DNA of 64,000 nt from Chitinophaga solisilvae (GTDB lineage Bacteria > Bacteroidota > Bacteroidia > Chitinophagales > Chitinophagaceae): assembly GCF_009928525.1 (NCBI RefSeq), contig NZ_JAABOK010000001.1, positions 712,766 through 776,765 on the forward strand, in the 5' to 3' direction. The translations under genes and the position numbers were made by a program. This document shows positions 34,120 to 42,244 of this stretch, one piece after another (within the stretch, counting starts at the first letter, position 1; every line of letters begins with the position of its first letter). The notes below the pieces were generated by a model, which made no database searches, was not told where the DNA came from, and saw only the letters and a list, made by a program, of their open reading frames with translations.

Positions 34120-34785
34120 CTATATCGGGTTATTTTGTACTTCAAACTGTGAAATGTTTTTATTCTGTAGCAAAAATTCATCTAATTGTTCCATTTTGCT
34201 ACGGTGTCCACGAACTGCGTAATTGACTTCTATCATATTTTCCTTCCGCACAATCATCATCATGTTAAAAATAAGGCCAAATGTATTGAGCGTATGTTCC
34301 ATGTCCACGTGCGGAAATCTGTCTTCATAAAAGAAGATCGTGTAAATACGTTTATCATTTGTCCGGGCTATTCTTCTTTCAAGGAACTCCAGTAGTATCA
34401 ATACCACCAAAGTGCCTGCCATTGCGCATACTGCCAGCATATACTGGCTCATGCCGATCGCCATGCCAATAGCTGCGGCCATCCAGATGGAAGCGGCGGT
34501 AGTAATGCCATCTATGGTAAAATCATTTTTGAAGATGACTCCTGCGCCGATGAAACCTACGCCGGTAAGGATATTGGAGGCGATACGGTCCGGACTGTTG
34601 GGATAGCCGATTTCTGCGGACAGGATGGTGAATACGGCGCTGCTCATACAGATGAGCGTCATGGTGCGCATCCCGGCAGGCTTGCGTTTATACTCCCTTT
34701 CCAGTCCCAGTATGGCGCCTATGACCAGTGCTATCAGCAGTTTCAGCAGTTGATCTTCCTCTATGATCTGTTGAATGTGTTTCAT
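34120..34785 (-). CDS. MgtC/SapB family membrane protein
   Basis: A 221-residue protein with four or five N-terminal membrane helices and a C-terminal soluble domain (about residues 145-221). The signature LVIGAILGLEREYKRKPAGMRTMTLICMSSAVFT and the later NILTGVGFIGAGVIFKN (each seen in part) are typical of MgtC. MgtC proteins help growth in low magnesium and inhibit the ATP synthase in Salmonella; the role of this longer form is unknown. It is the first gene of the MgtC-DUF763-nfi run. Confidence 0.92.
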   Translation of the reverse strand: MKHIQQIIEEDQLLKLLIALVIGAILGLEREYKRKPAGMRTMTLICMSSAVFTILSAEIGYPNSPDRIASNILTGVGFIGAGVIFKNDFTIDGITTAASIWMAAAIGMAIGMSQYMLAVCAMAGTLVVLILLEFLERRIARTNDKRIYTIFFYEDRFPHVDMEHTLNTFGLIFNMMMIVRKENMIEVNYAVRGHRSKMEQLDEFLLQNKNISQFEVQNNPI

Positions 34786-34804
34786 ATGAAGAGAAATATG
34801 GTTA

Positions 34805-34812
34805 CAAATGTA
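34805..34812 (-). promoter_or_regulatory. Bacteroidota -7 promoter box (TACATTTG, minus strand) for the MgtC operon
   Basis: Exact TAnnTTTG on the minus strand, 20 bases before the MgtC ATG. No convincing -33 box at the normal distance. Confidence 0.55.
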
Positions 34813-34913
34813 AGGGTTGGCACAATTCTTTGGATAGGGATTTCAAGGATATAGTGATAAAACTTTCCCATTAAATCAATGTTATGTCTGAAACCAGCTC
34901 TAATCAGTTTTAT

Positions 34914-35111
34914 ATGAAACCCTTCATCTACAAATGCTGTATGGTGGTGTGTCTGGCAGGTATGCTGAGCATCCTGCTGTTTGCCTGTAACAGTTCCCGG
35001 GAAGCAAGCCGCGAGGCCGATTCTGCGGCTACAACTATACCAAAGGTAGACAGCACCAGCACGATACCCGTAGATACCAATGCCACCAAACCAGACAGCA
35101 CCCGCCGGTGA
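34914..35111 (+). CDS. Small lipoprotein, 65 residues
   Basis: From the ATG giving MKPFIYKCCMVVCLAGMLSILLFAC; a longer reading adds ten hydrophilic residues and is less likely. The lipobox is LFAC. The mature part is a Ser/Thr/Asp-rich, disordered tail (STSTIPVDTNATKPDSTRR). Such short lipoproteins are common and unassigned in Bacteroidota. A similar small protein gene follows 74 bases downstream. Confidence 0.65.
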   Translation: MKPFIYKCCMVVCLAGMLSILLFACNSSREASREADSAATTIPKVDSTSTIPVDTNATKPDSTRR

Positions 35112-35185
35112 TACTTTCTGCATAAAGGAGAAGATTTGTTAACCGTTAAGCGGAACTGTTTACTTCACCTTTAAAACTCCGTATT

Positions 35186-35437
35186 ATGAAAGTATCACAC
35201 ATGCTCCTTGCAGCAGGCTTATTGACGGGCATTGCTACCGCATGCGGTAACGCCGCCCGGCAAGACCAGGATTCGACCGGTATTAATAACAGCAACATGG
35301 ATACCGCCGCTATCCTGCCAGACACGGTTCCGGCTGCGCAGACACCGCCGGGCGCCATTAACCCGGGCGAGGATTCAGCCAGATATGGTACCGGCGCGGG
35401 CGATTCTACAAAAAATACATCCCCCAGGAGGCCATAA
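35186..35437 (+). CDS. Small lipoprotein, 83 residues
   Basis: Signal with lipobox-like ATAC (MKVSHMLLAAGLLTGIATAC), then a low-complexity Asp/Thr/Pro-rich tail ending in STKNTSPRRP. It resembles the preceding gene in layout (lipobox, disordered tail, Arg at the end), though not in sequence, so they may be analogues rather than recent duplicates. A strong terminator follows. Function unknown. Confidence 0.65.
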   Translation: MKVSHMLLAAGLLTGIATACGNAARQDQDSTGINNSNMDTAAILPDTVPAAQTPPGAINPGEDSARYGTGAGDSTKNTSPRRP

Positions 35438-35456
35438 GCCAACGATCAAACCAATT

Positions 35457-35502
35457 GCCTTACTACAGATAAAAAATATTTATCTGTAGTAAGGCGTTTT
35501 TA
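35457..35502 (+). terminator. Terminator after the two small lipoprotein genes
   Basis: Stem GCCTTACTACAGATA paired perfectly with its complement around an AAAAATAT-type loop, followed by GTTTTT. It isolates the small genes from the ABC exporter downstream. Confidence 0.88.
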
Positions 35503-35551
35503 CAATATATTGCCTGTCTGCTCGTCTCCCCATTATAAAGATAAATTTTCG

Positions 35552-37330
35552 ATGCATACAGAGAATAGTGTAAAACCTGAACCCAAACCGGCCATGAAGT
35601 GGGCCTCCCTGAAGAAAACATTCCGTCTTTTCCGTTATGTAAAACCGTATTGGGCCGAATTTGCCCTGGGAATGGTTTTCCTGCTGGTGTCCAGCCTGGC
35701 TGGCCTGGCCTTCCCCAAGCTGCTGGGAAATCTGGTAGATCCCAAAAGCAGCACCGACCTGATCCAGGGGTTGAATAAAGCCGGGGTGATGCTGCTCTGC
35801 GTATTGATAGGTCAGTCCATCTTTTCCTTTTTCAGAATTGTACTTTTTGTCAATGTAACCGAGAAAACGCTGGCAGCGTTACGGCAGACGATCTACGGCC
35901 ACCTGATAAAACTGCCCATGAAATTTTTCCTTGAAAGAAGGGTGGGAGAACTGAGCAGCCGTATATCTTCTGACATATCCCTGTTACAGGAAACGTTTAC
36001 TACCACACTGGCAGAATTCATTCGTCAGATGGTGATTATTATAGGCGGTATTATCATCCTGCTGATTACTTCCTGGAAGCTGACAGCCTTCATGCTGGCC
36101 ATTCTTCCGCTGATGATGATTGTTGCGGTAGTCTTTGGGAAATTTATCCGCAAGTTTTCAAAACAGGTACAGGAGCAGGTGGCCGCCGCCAATACGGTAG
36201 TGGAAGAAACGCTACAGGGCATCCTCAATGTGAAGGCGTTTGCCAACGAATTTTTTGAAATAGCAAGATACCGTCAACGCACCAACGAAGCTGCGAGGAT
36301 AGGAATGAAGGGCGGAAAATTCCGCGGCGCATTTTCTTCCTTTATCATCATGGGTATCTTCGGCGCGCTGGTAGCGGTTATCTGGAGAGGCGTATCCATG
36401 GGGCTGAGTACTCCTGAGTTGTTATCCTTTGTGTTGTATTCCGTGTTCATAGGCGGCTCCATTGCCGGCCTGGCAGAAGTATATACTAACCTGCAACGCA
36501 GTATCGGCGCCACAGAGCACCTGCTGGAAATACTGGATGAACAGGAAGAAGAGATCACACCAGTAACTGCTATTGCACCGGAAGATCAGCTGGATGGGCA
36601 GATCAGCTTCCATAATGTGACTTTTCATTATCCTACCCGGCCGGACCTGACTATTATGAAAGATATCTCCTTCGAGGTTTCCGCGGATCAGAAGGTGGCG
36701 CTGGTAGGTCCCAGCGGCGCAGGAAAAAGTACTATCGTATCGCTGCTGCTGCGCCTGTATGATCCGGTTTCCGGCAATATCTCCTTCGATGGCCGCACCG
36801 GCAGCAGTATTCCGTTATCGGTGCTCCGCTCACAAATGGCCGTAGTACCGCAGGACGTATTTCTTTTCGGGGGCACCATCCGTGAGAATATTGCGTATGG
36901 CCGTCCCGGAGCCGACGATGCTGCCATCGAAGCCGCTGCGCGGCAGGCCAATGCCTGGGAATTTATTCAGCGCTTCCCGAATGGCCTGGATACCGTTGTA
37001 GGAGAAAGAGGTATTCAGCTTTCCGGTGGCCAGCGTCAGCGTATTGCCATCGCCAGGGCCGTACTTAAAAATCCCCGCATCCTCATTCTCGACGAGGCCA
37101 CTTCCGCCCTGGACGCAGAATCAGAAAAACTCGTACAGGATGCCCTGGACAAACTCATGGAAGGACGTACCTCCATCGTGATTGCCCACCGCCTCGCCAC
37201 CATCCGCCAGGCCGATAAAATCATCGTACTGGACAAAGGCTCCATCGTCGAAGAAGGCACCCACACCCAACTAATCACCGTAGATGGCGGATTGTATAAG
37301 ATGCTGAGTGAAATGCAGTTCACGAATTAA
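35552..37330 (+). CDS. ABC exporter, fused permease and ATPase
   Basis: A 592-residue half-transporter from MHTENSVKPEPK; a longer reading begins within the upstream untranslated region. Six membrane helices (about residues 30-310) precede an ATPase with Walker A GPSGAGKST, Q-loop VVPQDVFLFGG, signature LSGGQRQRIA, Walker B ILILDEATSALD and the H-loop IAHR. It should work as a homodimer like MsbA. The family exports lipids, peptides or drugs; the substrate cannot be inferred. Its stop codon is the first base triplet of palindrome 7. Confidence 0.93.
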   Translation: MHTENSVKPEPKPAMKWASLKKTFRLFRYVKPYWAEFALGMVFLLVSSLAGLAFPKLLGNLVDPKSSTDLIQGLNKAGVMLLCVLIGQSIFSFFRIVLFVNVTEKTLAALRQTIYGHLIKLPMKFFLERRVGELSSRISSDISLLQETFTTTLAEFIRQMVIIIGGIIILLITSWKLTAFMLAILPLMMIVAVVFGKFIRKFSKQVQEQVAAANTVVEETLQGILNVKAFANEFFEIARYRQRTNEAARIGMKGGKFRGAFSSFIIMGIFGALVAVIWRGVSMGLSTPELLSFVLYSVFIGGSIAGLAEVYTNLQRSIGATEHLLEILDEQEEEITPVTAIAPEDQLDGQISFHNVTFHYPTRPDLTIMKDISFEVSADQKVALVGPSGAGKSTIVSLLLRLYDPVSGNISFDGRTGSSIPLSVLRSQMAVVPQDVFLFGGTIRENIAYGRPGADDAAIEAAARQANAWEFIQRFPNGLDTVVGERGIQLSGGQRQRIAIARAVLKNPRILILDEATSALDAESEKLVQDALDKLMEGRTSIVIAHRLATIRQADKIIVLDKGSIVEEGTHTQLITVDGGLYKMLSEMQFTN

Positions 37331-37465
37331 TTTTATTATTTTATTATTTGAGATTTGGTTATTTAAAATGCAGCGGAGACATAAGCGAAAATCAACAGTA
37401 ATTTCCGCTTATGTCTCCGCTGCATTTTAAATAACCAAATCTCAAATAATAAAATAACAAAATTA
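37328..37465. repeat. Long palindrome 7 (TTATTTG arms), beginning at both stop codons
   Basis: Near-perfect inverted repeat between convergent genes. Both arms start with the TAA stop codon of the gene they close (ABC exporter on the plus strand, thioesterase on the minus strand), then TTTT(A/G)TTATTTTATTAT, TTGAGATTTGGTTATTT and AAAATGC, then the core AGCGGAGACATAAGCG. The outer arm has no AATTACG heptads, so the core occurs with an unrelated arm. Solo arm-like fragments (TTTGAGATTTGATTATTT and TTATTTGAGATTTG) occur at 37956-37988, just upstream of the thioesterase gene. Confidence 0.93.
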
Positions 37466-37936
37466 CATATAGGGTTTCATCTCCTCGTCAATATCCTTTC
37501 GCAGGTCCATTAACTTTTTGGCGTAGTTCTCCATATTGATTTCGCTGGTAGTGCGGGGTGTCCATTTGGGTACCTGTATGGTTTTACCACTGTCATCTAC
37601 GGCGGCGAAAACCATTACACAGTGAGTGGTTTTTTGTTTCTGCTGTTGCCGTGGGTTACCTGCAAACACATCTATGGAAATATGCATGCTGGTATTGCCG
37701 GTATAGATAATGGTAGCATTGATTTCCACGAGGTCGCCGATGGCAATGGGTTTGAAGAAACGGATGCCACCCACGTAAACGGTTACTGCATATTGGCCGC
37801 TCCAGTTGGCGGCGCAGGTGTAACCTGCCTGGTCTATCCATTTCATAACGGAGCCGCCATGCACCTTTCCGCCAAAATTAACATCAGAGGGTTCTGCGAG
37901 AAACCGCAGCGTGATAGTATGATATATAGAGTCCAT
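37463..37936 (-). CDS. Acyl-CoA thioesterase (hotdog fold)
   Basis: A 157-residue protein with the YciA/BACH-type signature DVNFGGKVHGGSVMKWIDQAGYTCA near residues 18-45 (seen as two shorter motifs) and the following YVGGIRFFKPIAIGDLVEINA. The Asp and His of the hotdog active site are present. It hydrolyses acyl-CoA thioesters. Length is typical of the YciA class. It stands alone, leftward, with its stop inside palindrome 7. Confidence 0.92.
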   Translation of the reverse strand: MDSIYHTITLRFLAEPSDVNFGGKVHGGSVMKWIDQAGYTCAANWSGQYAVTVYVGGIRFFKPIAIGDLVEINATIIYTGNTSMHISIDVFAGNPRQQQKQKTTHCVMVFAAVDDSGKTIQVPKWTPRTTSEINMENYAKKLMDLRKDIDEEMKPYM

Positions 37937-38091
37937 ACAACGAATGTACTGATTTGAGATTTGATTATTTTTTTATTTGAGATTTGTATCCCATAAGCAC
38001 CTGCGGGGAATATTTAAACACTTCACCGGCACATTTTGTTACGCTATTCCTGAACAATCAGGCATTCCGGTTTAAGAGAAAAATTATAACC

Positions 38092-38129
38092 CAAAAAGAA
38101 GCCCTCCGGTTTATCCGGAGGGCTTCTTG
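38092..38129 (-). terminator. Terminator of the large beta-barrel gene
   Basis: Stem AAGAAGCCCTCCGG paired with its complement and a four-base loop; on the minus strand it is followed by TTTTTGGG. It lies about 40 bases past the stop of the leftward outer-membrane gene. Read rightward it lacks a T-run. Confidence 0.75.
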
Positions 38130-38167
38130 ATGAGATATAAAATCTCAGATAAAAAAATAACTAAATT

Positions 38168-40672
38168 CTACTCTCTGTCGCCGCCCATTTCCTGACCATT
38201 GTCTTTGTTGGAGCGGTTATTTTTTCTTTTGAACAGGTTGGTATCCATTTTACCAAAACGCCAGGTAGCGTTGAGGCGCAGCTCGCGGGTCAGGCGCTTG
38301 CGGTAGTTTTCCTGTTCGGAGAAGGCGGTGGTGGTATAGCTCAGGTTACGGTCTGAATTGAATATATCGTTCAGAGTAAGAGAGATGGACAGTGCTTTAT
38401 TCTTCAGCATATCTTTCTTCAGGCCGGCATCGATAGAGTACTGCGGCTTTCTTTCACCCTGAGGTAATATCTGTCTGGATTCATATTCGCCGGCTATCTG
38501 CAGGGTCAGATTCCAGGGAAGTTTAGTGTTGCTGTTGATTTTACCGAACCAGGTGAAGCCCTGGTTGGTCAGGTTGTTACCCTGACTGCTGGCGTTGATT
38601 TTTGTCTGCGCCAGGTTGAAGTTACCGGTGATATCCCATGTTTTGGTAAGCTGACTTCTGATCGTTATCTCCGCGCCATAGGAGTTGCGGGTGCTGGCAT
38701 TGATGGGATAGGAGAGTACTACCCGCTGGGCCTGTCCGTTCAGGGTAAGGGTGGTATCTACATAGAAATCAGTGATGGCATTATCTGTATTGCGGTAATA
38801 CAGCGATACCAGCACATTATGCTTGTGTTGAATATCTTTCAGGTAAGACAGCTCAAAGGAGTTGGTGAATTCCGGCTTCAGGTCAGGATTACCGCGGCTG
38901 GCGCTTTGTCCGCTGTATTCGATGGTAGGCAGCAGGTCACGGAACCATGGACGGCGGATGCGGCGGCTGTAATTCAGCTGCAGCTCATGATCACCTTTTA
39001 ATTTCTGCGACAGGAAAACGCTGGGAAAGAGACTGATCGGATAATTGATCTTATAGGATTCTTTCCGGCCCAGGCGTGTTTCGCCGGTGTAGTTAGACTG
39101 CTCCGCTCTCAGCCCCACCTGGTAGCCGAAGTTATTTTTGGCGCCGGTATAGCTGGCGTAGGCAGCGTTGATCTGTTCCTGGTAGTGGTAGTTGTTGGAC
39201 AGGGCTGAATCCAGTGTGAAATCACCGGAAGGAAAGTTCTGTCCGAATGTACTGGTGAAATTATCAAAGGTGCGTGTGTTAGTACGCAGACCCGCCTCCA
39301 GTTTTGATGTTTCAGAGAACGGCCTGACGTAATCCACCTGGCCTGTAAGGTAAACTGTTTTTCCATCACCGTATCCGTAGCGGTTTTGCGGTTGTTTCGG
39401 TGTGTTGATCGGATTGCCTTTCAGGTCAAAATACTGCAGGGAAAAGTTGGAGCTGTTATCGCCGGTGGCGTAGTTATAGGTGAAGTCGGCGGTCAGTTCT
39501 TCCCCTTCTTTGGCGAAGGTGTGTTTATATCCCAGCTGCGTGGTGTAGTTGCGGAACCCGTTTTTCGTATTGTCGATACCGGTACCATAGCGAACCCTGT
39601 TCAGCTGCATATCGGATTCGTTTACCGTCTGGTCATTATACCTGTTGAAGTTACCACCGGTAATATTTTCGGAGATGGTGATAGTATTGCGGTTATCGAT
39701 GAACCAGTCGAAACCGATGCGGCCTGTCTGGAACTTGCGGTAGAAGTCTCCGTCCTGCAGCTGTTCCATGTAGGTGGTGGTATCAGCACCGATATTTTTC
39801 CTGAACAGGCGGCTGGTCATCGGGGATCTGCGGTCGCGGATATTATAGTTGATGAAGAAGTTGAATTTCTCCTGGCGCAGGTTGAAGTCTATGCCGCCAT
39901 TGGTACTTCCGAGGGAAGTGATGCCGGCGCTGATTAGTCCGTTGATACCTGCTTTTTTATTTTTCTTGAGTACGATGTTGAGGATACCGCTCATGCCTTC
40001 CGCATCGTATTTGGCGGAGGGGTTGGTCACTACTTCGATGTTGGCGATAGCGTCTGCAGGTATCTGGTCCAGCGTGAGGGTAGAAGGGCGGCCGTCGATG
40101 AAGATGGTCGGCGTACCATTACGTACAGACACGTTCCCGTCGATGTCCACGTTTACGGAGGGCACCTGTTTCAACACGTCTGTAGCTGTACCGCCGATGC
40201 TGGCGAGGTTTTTCTCTACATTGAAAACGCGTTTATCTATGGCCATGGAGAACGCGGGTTTTTCTCCCACCACATTCACGGCCGCGAGTGATTTAACATT
40301 CGCCTTCAGTTTGATGTTGCCGGCATCCAGGCTGTTGCTTTTAGCAGTAATGGCTACGGGTTTGAAGAATACTTCATAACCGATGAAGTTGATTTTAAGG
40401 ATGTACTTACCCAGGGAAATATGTTCGAAGTTGAAGTCCCCGTTAGGTTTGGATAGCATCCCTGTCATAACGGATGAATCCGGCCGGAGCAAGGCCACAG
40501 ATGCATATTCCACAGGTTTGCCCGTTTGGTTGTCCAGCAGTTTTCCATAAATTGTTCCGGTAGTGTTAGCATGTCCGTTTCCGTTTGCGTTTTCGCCTGG
40601 ATGTTGCTGAGCCGTCAGGCCCAGATTAAACAAAAGCATCCAGCCGGTTAGCAGCAATACAATTTTTCTCAT
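38168..40672 (-). CDS. Outer membrane beta-barrel, TonB-dependent receptor-like
   Basis: An 834-residue protein with a signal peptide (MRKIVLLLTGWMLLFNLGLTAQ). A carboxypeptidase-regulatory-like domain follows (about 38-125, IYGKLLDNQTGKPVEYASVALL), then a plug-like domain (ATDVLKQVPSVNVDIDGNV through GILNIVLKKNKKAGING) and a large barrel. This is the Bacteroidota outer membrane beta-barrel family of unassigned substrate, not a SusC; no SusD partner is adjacent. It may import or export some molecule with TonB energy. Downstream is a terminator. Confidence 0.9.
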   Translation of the reverse strand: MRKIVLLLTGWMLLFNLGLTAQQHPGENANGNGHANTTGTIYGKLLDNQTGKPVEYASVALLRPDSSVMTGMLSKPNGDFNFEHISLGKYILKINFIGYEVFFKPVAITAKSNSLDAGNIKLKANVKSLAAVNVVGEKPAFSMAIDKRVFNVEKNLASIGGTATDVLKQVPSVNVDIDGNVSVRNGTPTIFIDGRPSTLTLDQIPADAIANIEVVTNPSAKYDAEGMSGILNIVLKKNKKAGINGLISAGITSLGSTNGGIDFNLRQEKFNFFINYNIRDRRSPMTSRLFRKNIGADTTTYMEQLQDGDFYRKFQTGRIGFDWFIDNRNTITISENITGGNFNRYNDQTVNESDMQLNRVRYGTGIDNTKNGFRNYTTQLGYKHTFAKEGEELTADFTYNYATGDNSSNFSLQYFDLKGNPINTPKQPQNRYGYGDGKTVYLTGQVDYVRPFSETSKLEAGLRTNTRTFDNFTSTFGQNFPSGDFTLDSALSNNYHYQEQINAAYASYTGAKNNFGYQVGLRAEQSNYTGETRLGRKESYKINYPISLFPSVFLSQKLKGDHELQLNYSRRIRRPWFRDLLPTIEYSGQSASRGNPDLKPEFTNSFELSYLKDIQHKHNVLVSLYYRNTDNAITDFYVDTTLTLNGQAQRVVLSYPINASTRNSYGAEITIRSQLTKTWDITGNFNLAQTKINASSQGNNLTNQGFTWFGKINSNTKLPWNLTLQIAGEYESRQILPQGERKPQYSIDAGLKKDMLKNKALSISLTLNDIFNSDRNLSYTTTAFSEQENYRKRLTRELRLNATWRFGKMDTNLFKRKNNRSNKDNGQEMGGDRE

Positions 40673-41029
40673 AATTTCTGTTACTAGCTTCCTTCAATTA
40701 ATAGCAATCGTAAAATTAGTTTTATTGCAGGAAGAATGTACCTTTTTTAGGATGAAAGGCATAGCAGAACCCTTTACAGATATGTGTTTTAAATATGGGA
40801 TTGTTTGTAAGTATTGCTGGTGGCTTGTTGACAGAATGTGTGCCTTCAGAAATGCTAGTGTTAATTAGTGTTAATGCCTGAGCAGAATGAAACGCTACCG
40901 GTTTCAGCGGCAGCATGATACGTTAATTTTTGGGGATAAAAAAGCGCAGATAATTACTGAATCATTTCACTGGTAACAGATAGCTACGTATCTTTACAGC
41001 CTGCTGTTGCGTTATTTTAATTTTTTTAT
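40673..41029. other. 357-base divergent spacer
   Basis: AT-rich region between the beta-barrel gene and the DUF695 gene. A near-consensus -7 box TATCTTTA at 40989-40996 may serve the DUF695 gene. On the other strand TAATTTTA near 40715 is a weak -7 candidate for the barrel gene. Nothing else is recognised. Confidence 0.4.
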
Positions 41030-41788
41030 ATGCATAAGGATTACCGACCGGACTGGGATATTTATACGTGTCATATTGAAGAAAGTCCAGCAGTAATAGG
41101 CCTTGACCTTGATCTGAGACGATTTGCGCCATTGAAGGAAAAGCCAAATGCCATATATATCACGGTATACCTGAATAATCCGCGTGAAGACGGGTTTCCA
41201 CAGAATGACGAGTTTGCCATCATGGGAGAAATAGAAGACAGTTTGGTAGAACAGCTGCAAACCAAACTGGACGCACATTTCGTTGGCCGTACTTTTTCCA
41301 ATGGCGTACGTGATTTTTATTTTTATACAGGCACTACATTACTGCATGATAAATATATCGCTGATGCGATGGTGAATTTTCCGGACTACCGTTATGACTA
41401 CGGTGTAAAGGAAGATAACAACTGGGAGTTATACTTCGATTTTCTGTTCCCCGATGTATACGAATTCCAACGTATCCAGAACAGAAAAGTATTACGTATG
41501 CTCCGCCAGCACGGCGACGCCTCTGAAAAAGAGCGCCCTATTGAACACTGGATCCACTTCCGTACAGAAGACGATAAAAATATTTACTGGGAACACATCC
41601 GGGAAAATGGTTTCACCATTGCCCACGATGTAACAGCCGACAACCCGGAATTCCCGTTTAAACTCTGCATCTCCCGCCCCGACAAAGCCAGCGAGGCAAC
41701 AATAGACAGCGTAGTAATGAGCCTCTGGGAACTGGCTCAGCAACTGAATGCGGAATATGATGGCTGGGAAACAAGCATCATGAAGTAA
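41030..41788 (+). CDS. DUF695 plus RraB-like protein
   Basis: A 252-residue cytosolic protein of two parts. The N-terminal DUF695 region (about 1-140) has MHKDYRPDWDIYTCHIEESPAV and FYFYTGTTLLHDKYI (each recognisable as family segments). The C-terminal part (about 150-252) with ERPIEHWIHFRTEDDKNIYW resembles RraB, which in E. coli inhibits RNase E. Fused DUF695/RraB proteins are frequent in Bacteroidota, so the fusion is not unusual. Its stop codon lies at the edge of palindrome 8. Confidence 0.85.
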   Translation: MHKDYRPDWDIYTCHIEESPAVIGLDLDLRRFAPLKEKPNAIYITVYLNNPREDGFPQNDEFAIMGEIEDSLVEQLQTKLDAHFVGRTFSNGVRDFYFYTGTTLLHDKYIADAMVNFPDYRYDYGVKEDNNWELYFDFLFPDVYEFQRIQNRKVLRMLRQHGDASEKERPIEHWIHFRTEDDKNIYWEHIRENGFTIAHDVTADNPEFPFKLCISRPDKASEATIDSVVMSLWELAQQLNAEYDGWETSIMK

Positions 41789-41939
41789 ATAATTACGAAT
41801 TACGAATTATGAATTGCGAATGCAGAAGCGAAGAGCTAAACGTATATTAAGAGGATGATTATTAAATATCCTCTGGTAATATACGTTTAGTTCTTCGCTT
41901 CTGCATTCGCAATTCATAATTCGTAATTCGTAATTATTT
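41787..41939. repeat. Long palindrome 8 (heptad arms), covering the DUF1328 stop
   Basis: Heptads ACG, ACG, ATG, GCG on both arms, then GCAGAAGCGAAGA and a core AGCTAAACGTATATT; the two arms differ by a single G/A that would form a G-U pair. The right arm includes the final Lys codon and TAA of the leftward DUF1328 gene, and the left arm begins at the last bases of the DUF695 stop. Both arms therefore extend into the ends of flanking genes. Confidence 0.94.
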
Positions 41940-42095
41940 CCTCAACAAACCTGATAGCAAAGAAATCACAAACAGCACCAGGAAAATAAAGAAAAGGATT
42001 TTCGCGATGCCGACAGCTCCTGCCGCAATGCCGCCAAATCCGAATATTGCAGCCACTATGGCTATAATCAGAAAAATTACTGCCCAACGTAACAT
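41934..42095 (-). CDS. DUF1328 (YtjA-type) small membrane protein
   Basis: A 53-residue membrane protein, [20 protein letters not shown] followed by a second hydrophobic stretch, [19 protein letters not shown]. This matches DUF1328, a two-helix family of about 55 residues. A longer reading from 42164 has a non-conserved head and is rejected. The function is unknown; related genes respond to stress in other bacteria. It diverges from the BamA/TamA-like gene. Confidence 0.88.
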   Translation of the reverse strand: MLRWAVIFLIIAIVAAIFGFGGIAAGAVGIAKILFFIFLVLFVISLLSGLLRK

Positions 42096-42197
42096 AGTGT
42101 GAGGTTTTAAGGTGAACAATATTGAATTTGCAAGGTTTTGCTTATCCTGCCAACATTTATACAATTATTATTCCTGTTCAGTACAATAATTGCAATA

Positions 42198-42228
42198 GTT
42201 GCAATCCCGTTTTTTTTCAATATACTTG
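42198..42228 (+). promoter_or_regulatory. Candidate promoter for the BamA/TamA-like gene
   Basis: TTG at 42198-42200 and TATACTTG at 42221-42228, spaced by 20 bases. The -7 box differs from TAnnTTTG by one base (C for T). Its position, 17 bases before the TTG start, fits. Confidence 0.5.
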
Positions 42229-42244
42229 TTACCTACGGCTAACC

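Noticed and set aside
37328..37465. Palindromes as ordinary rho-independent terminators
   Set aside because: Stems are 45 bp or more, AT-rich, and lack T-runs. True terminators of normal size are present elsewhere, including two flanking palindrome 4.
41030..41788. Novel fusion of DUF695 with RraB
   Set aside because: This domain pairing is common in the group, so it is annotated but not listed as new.
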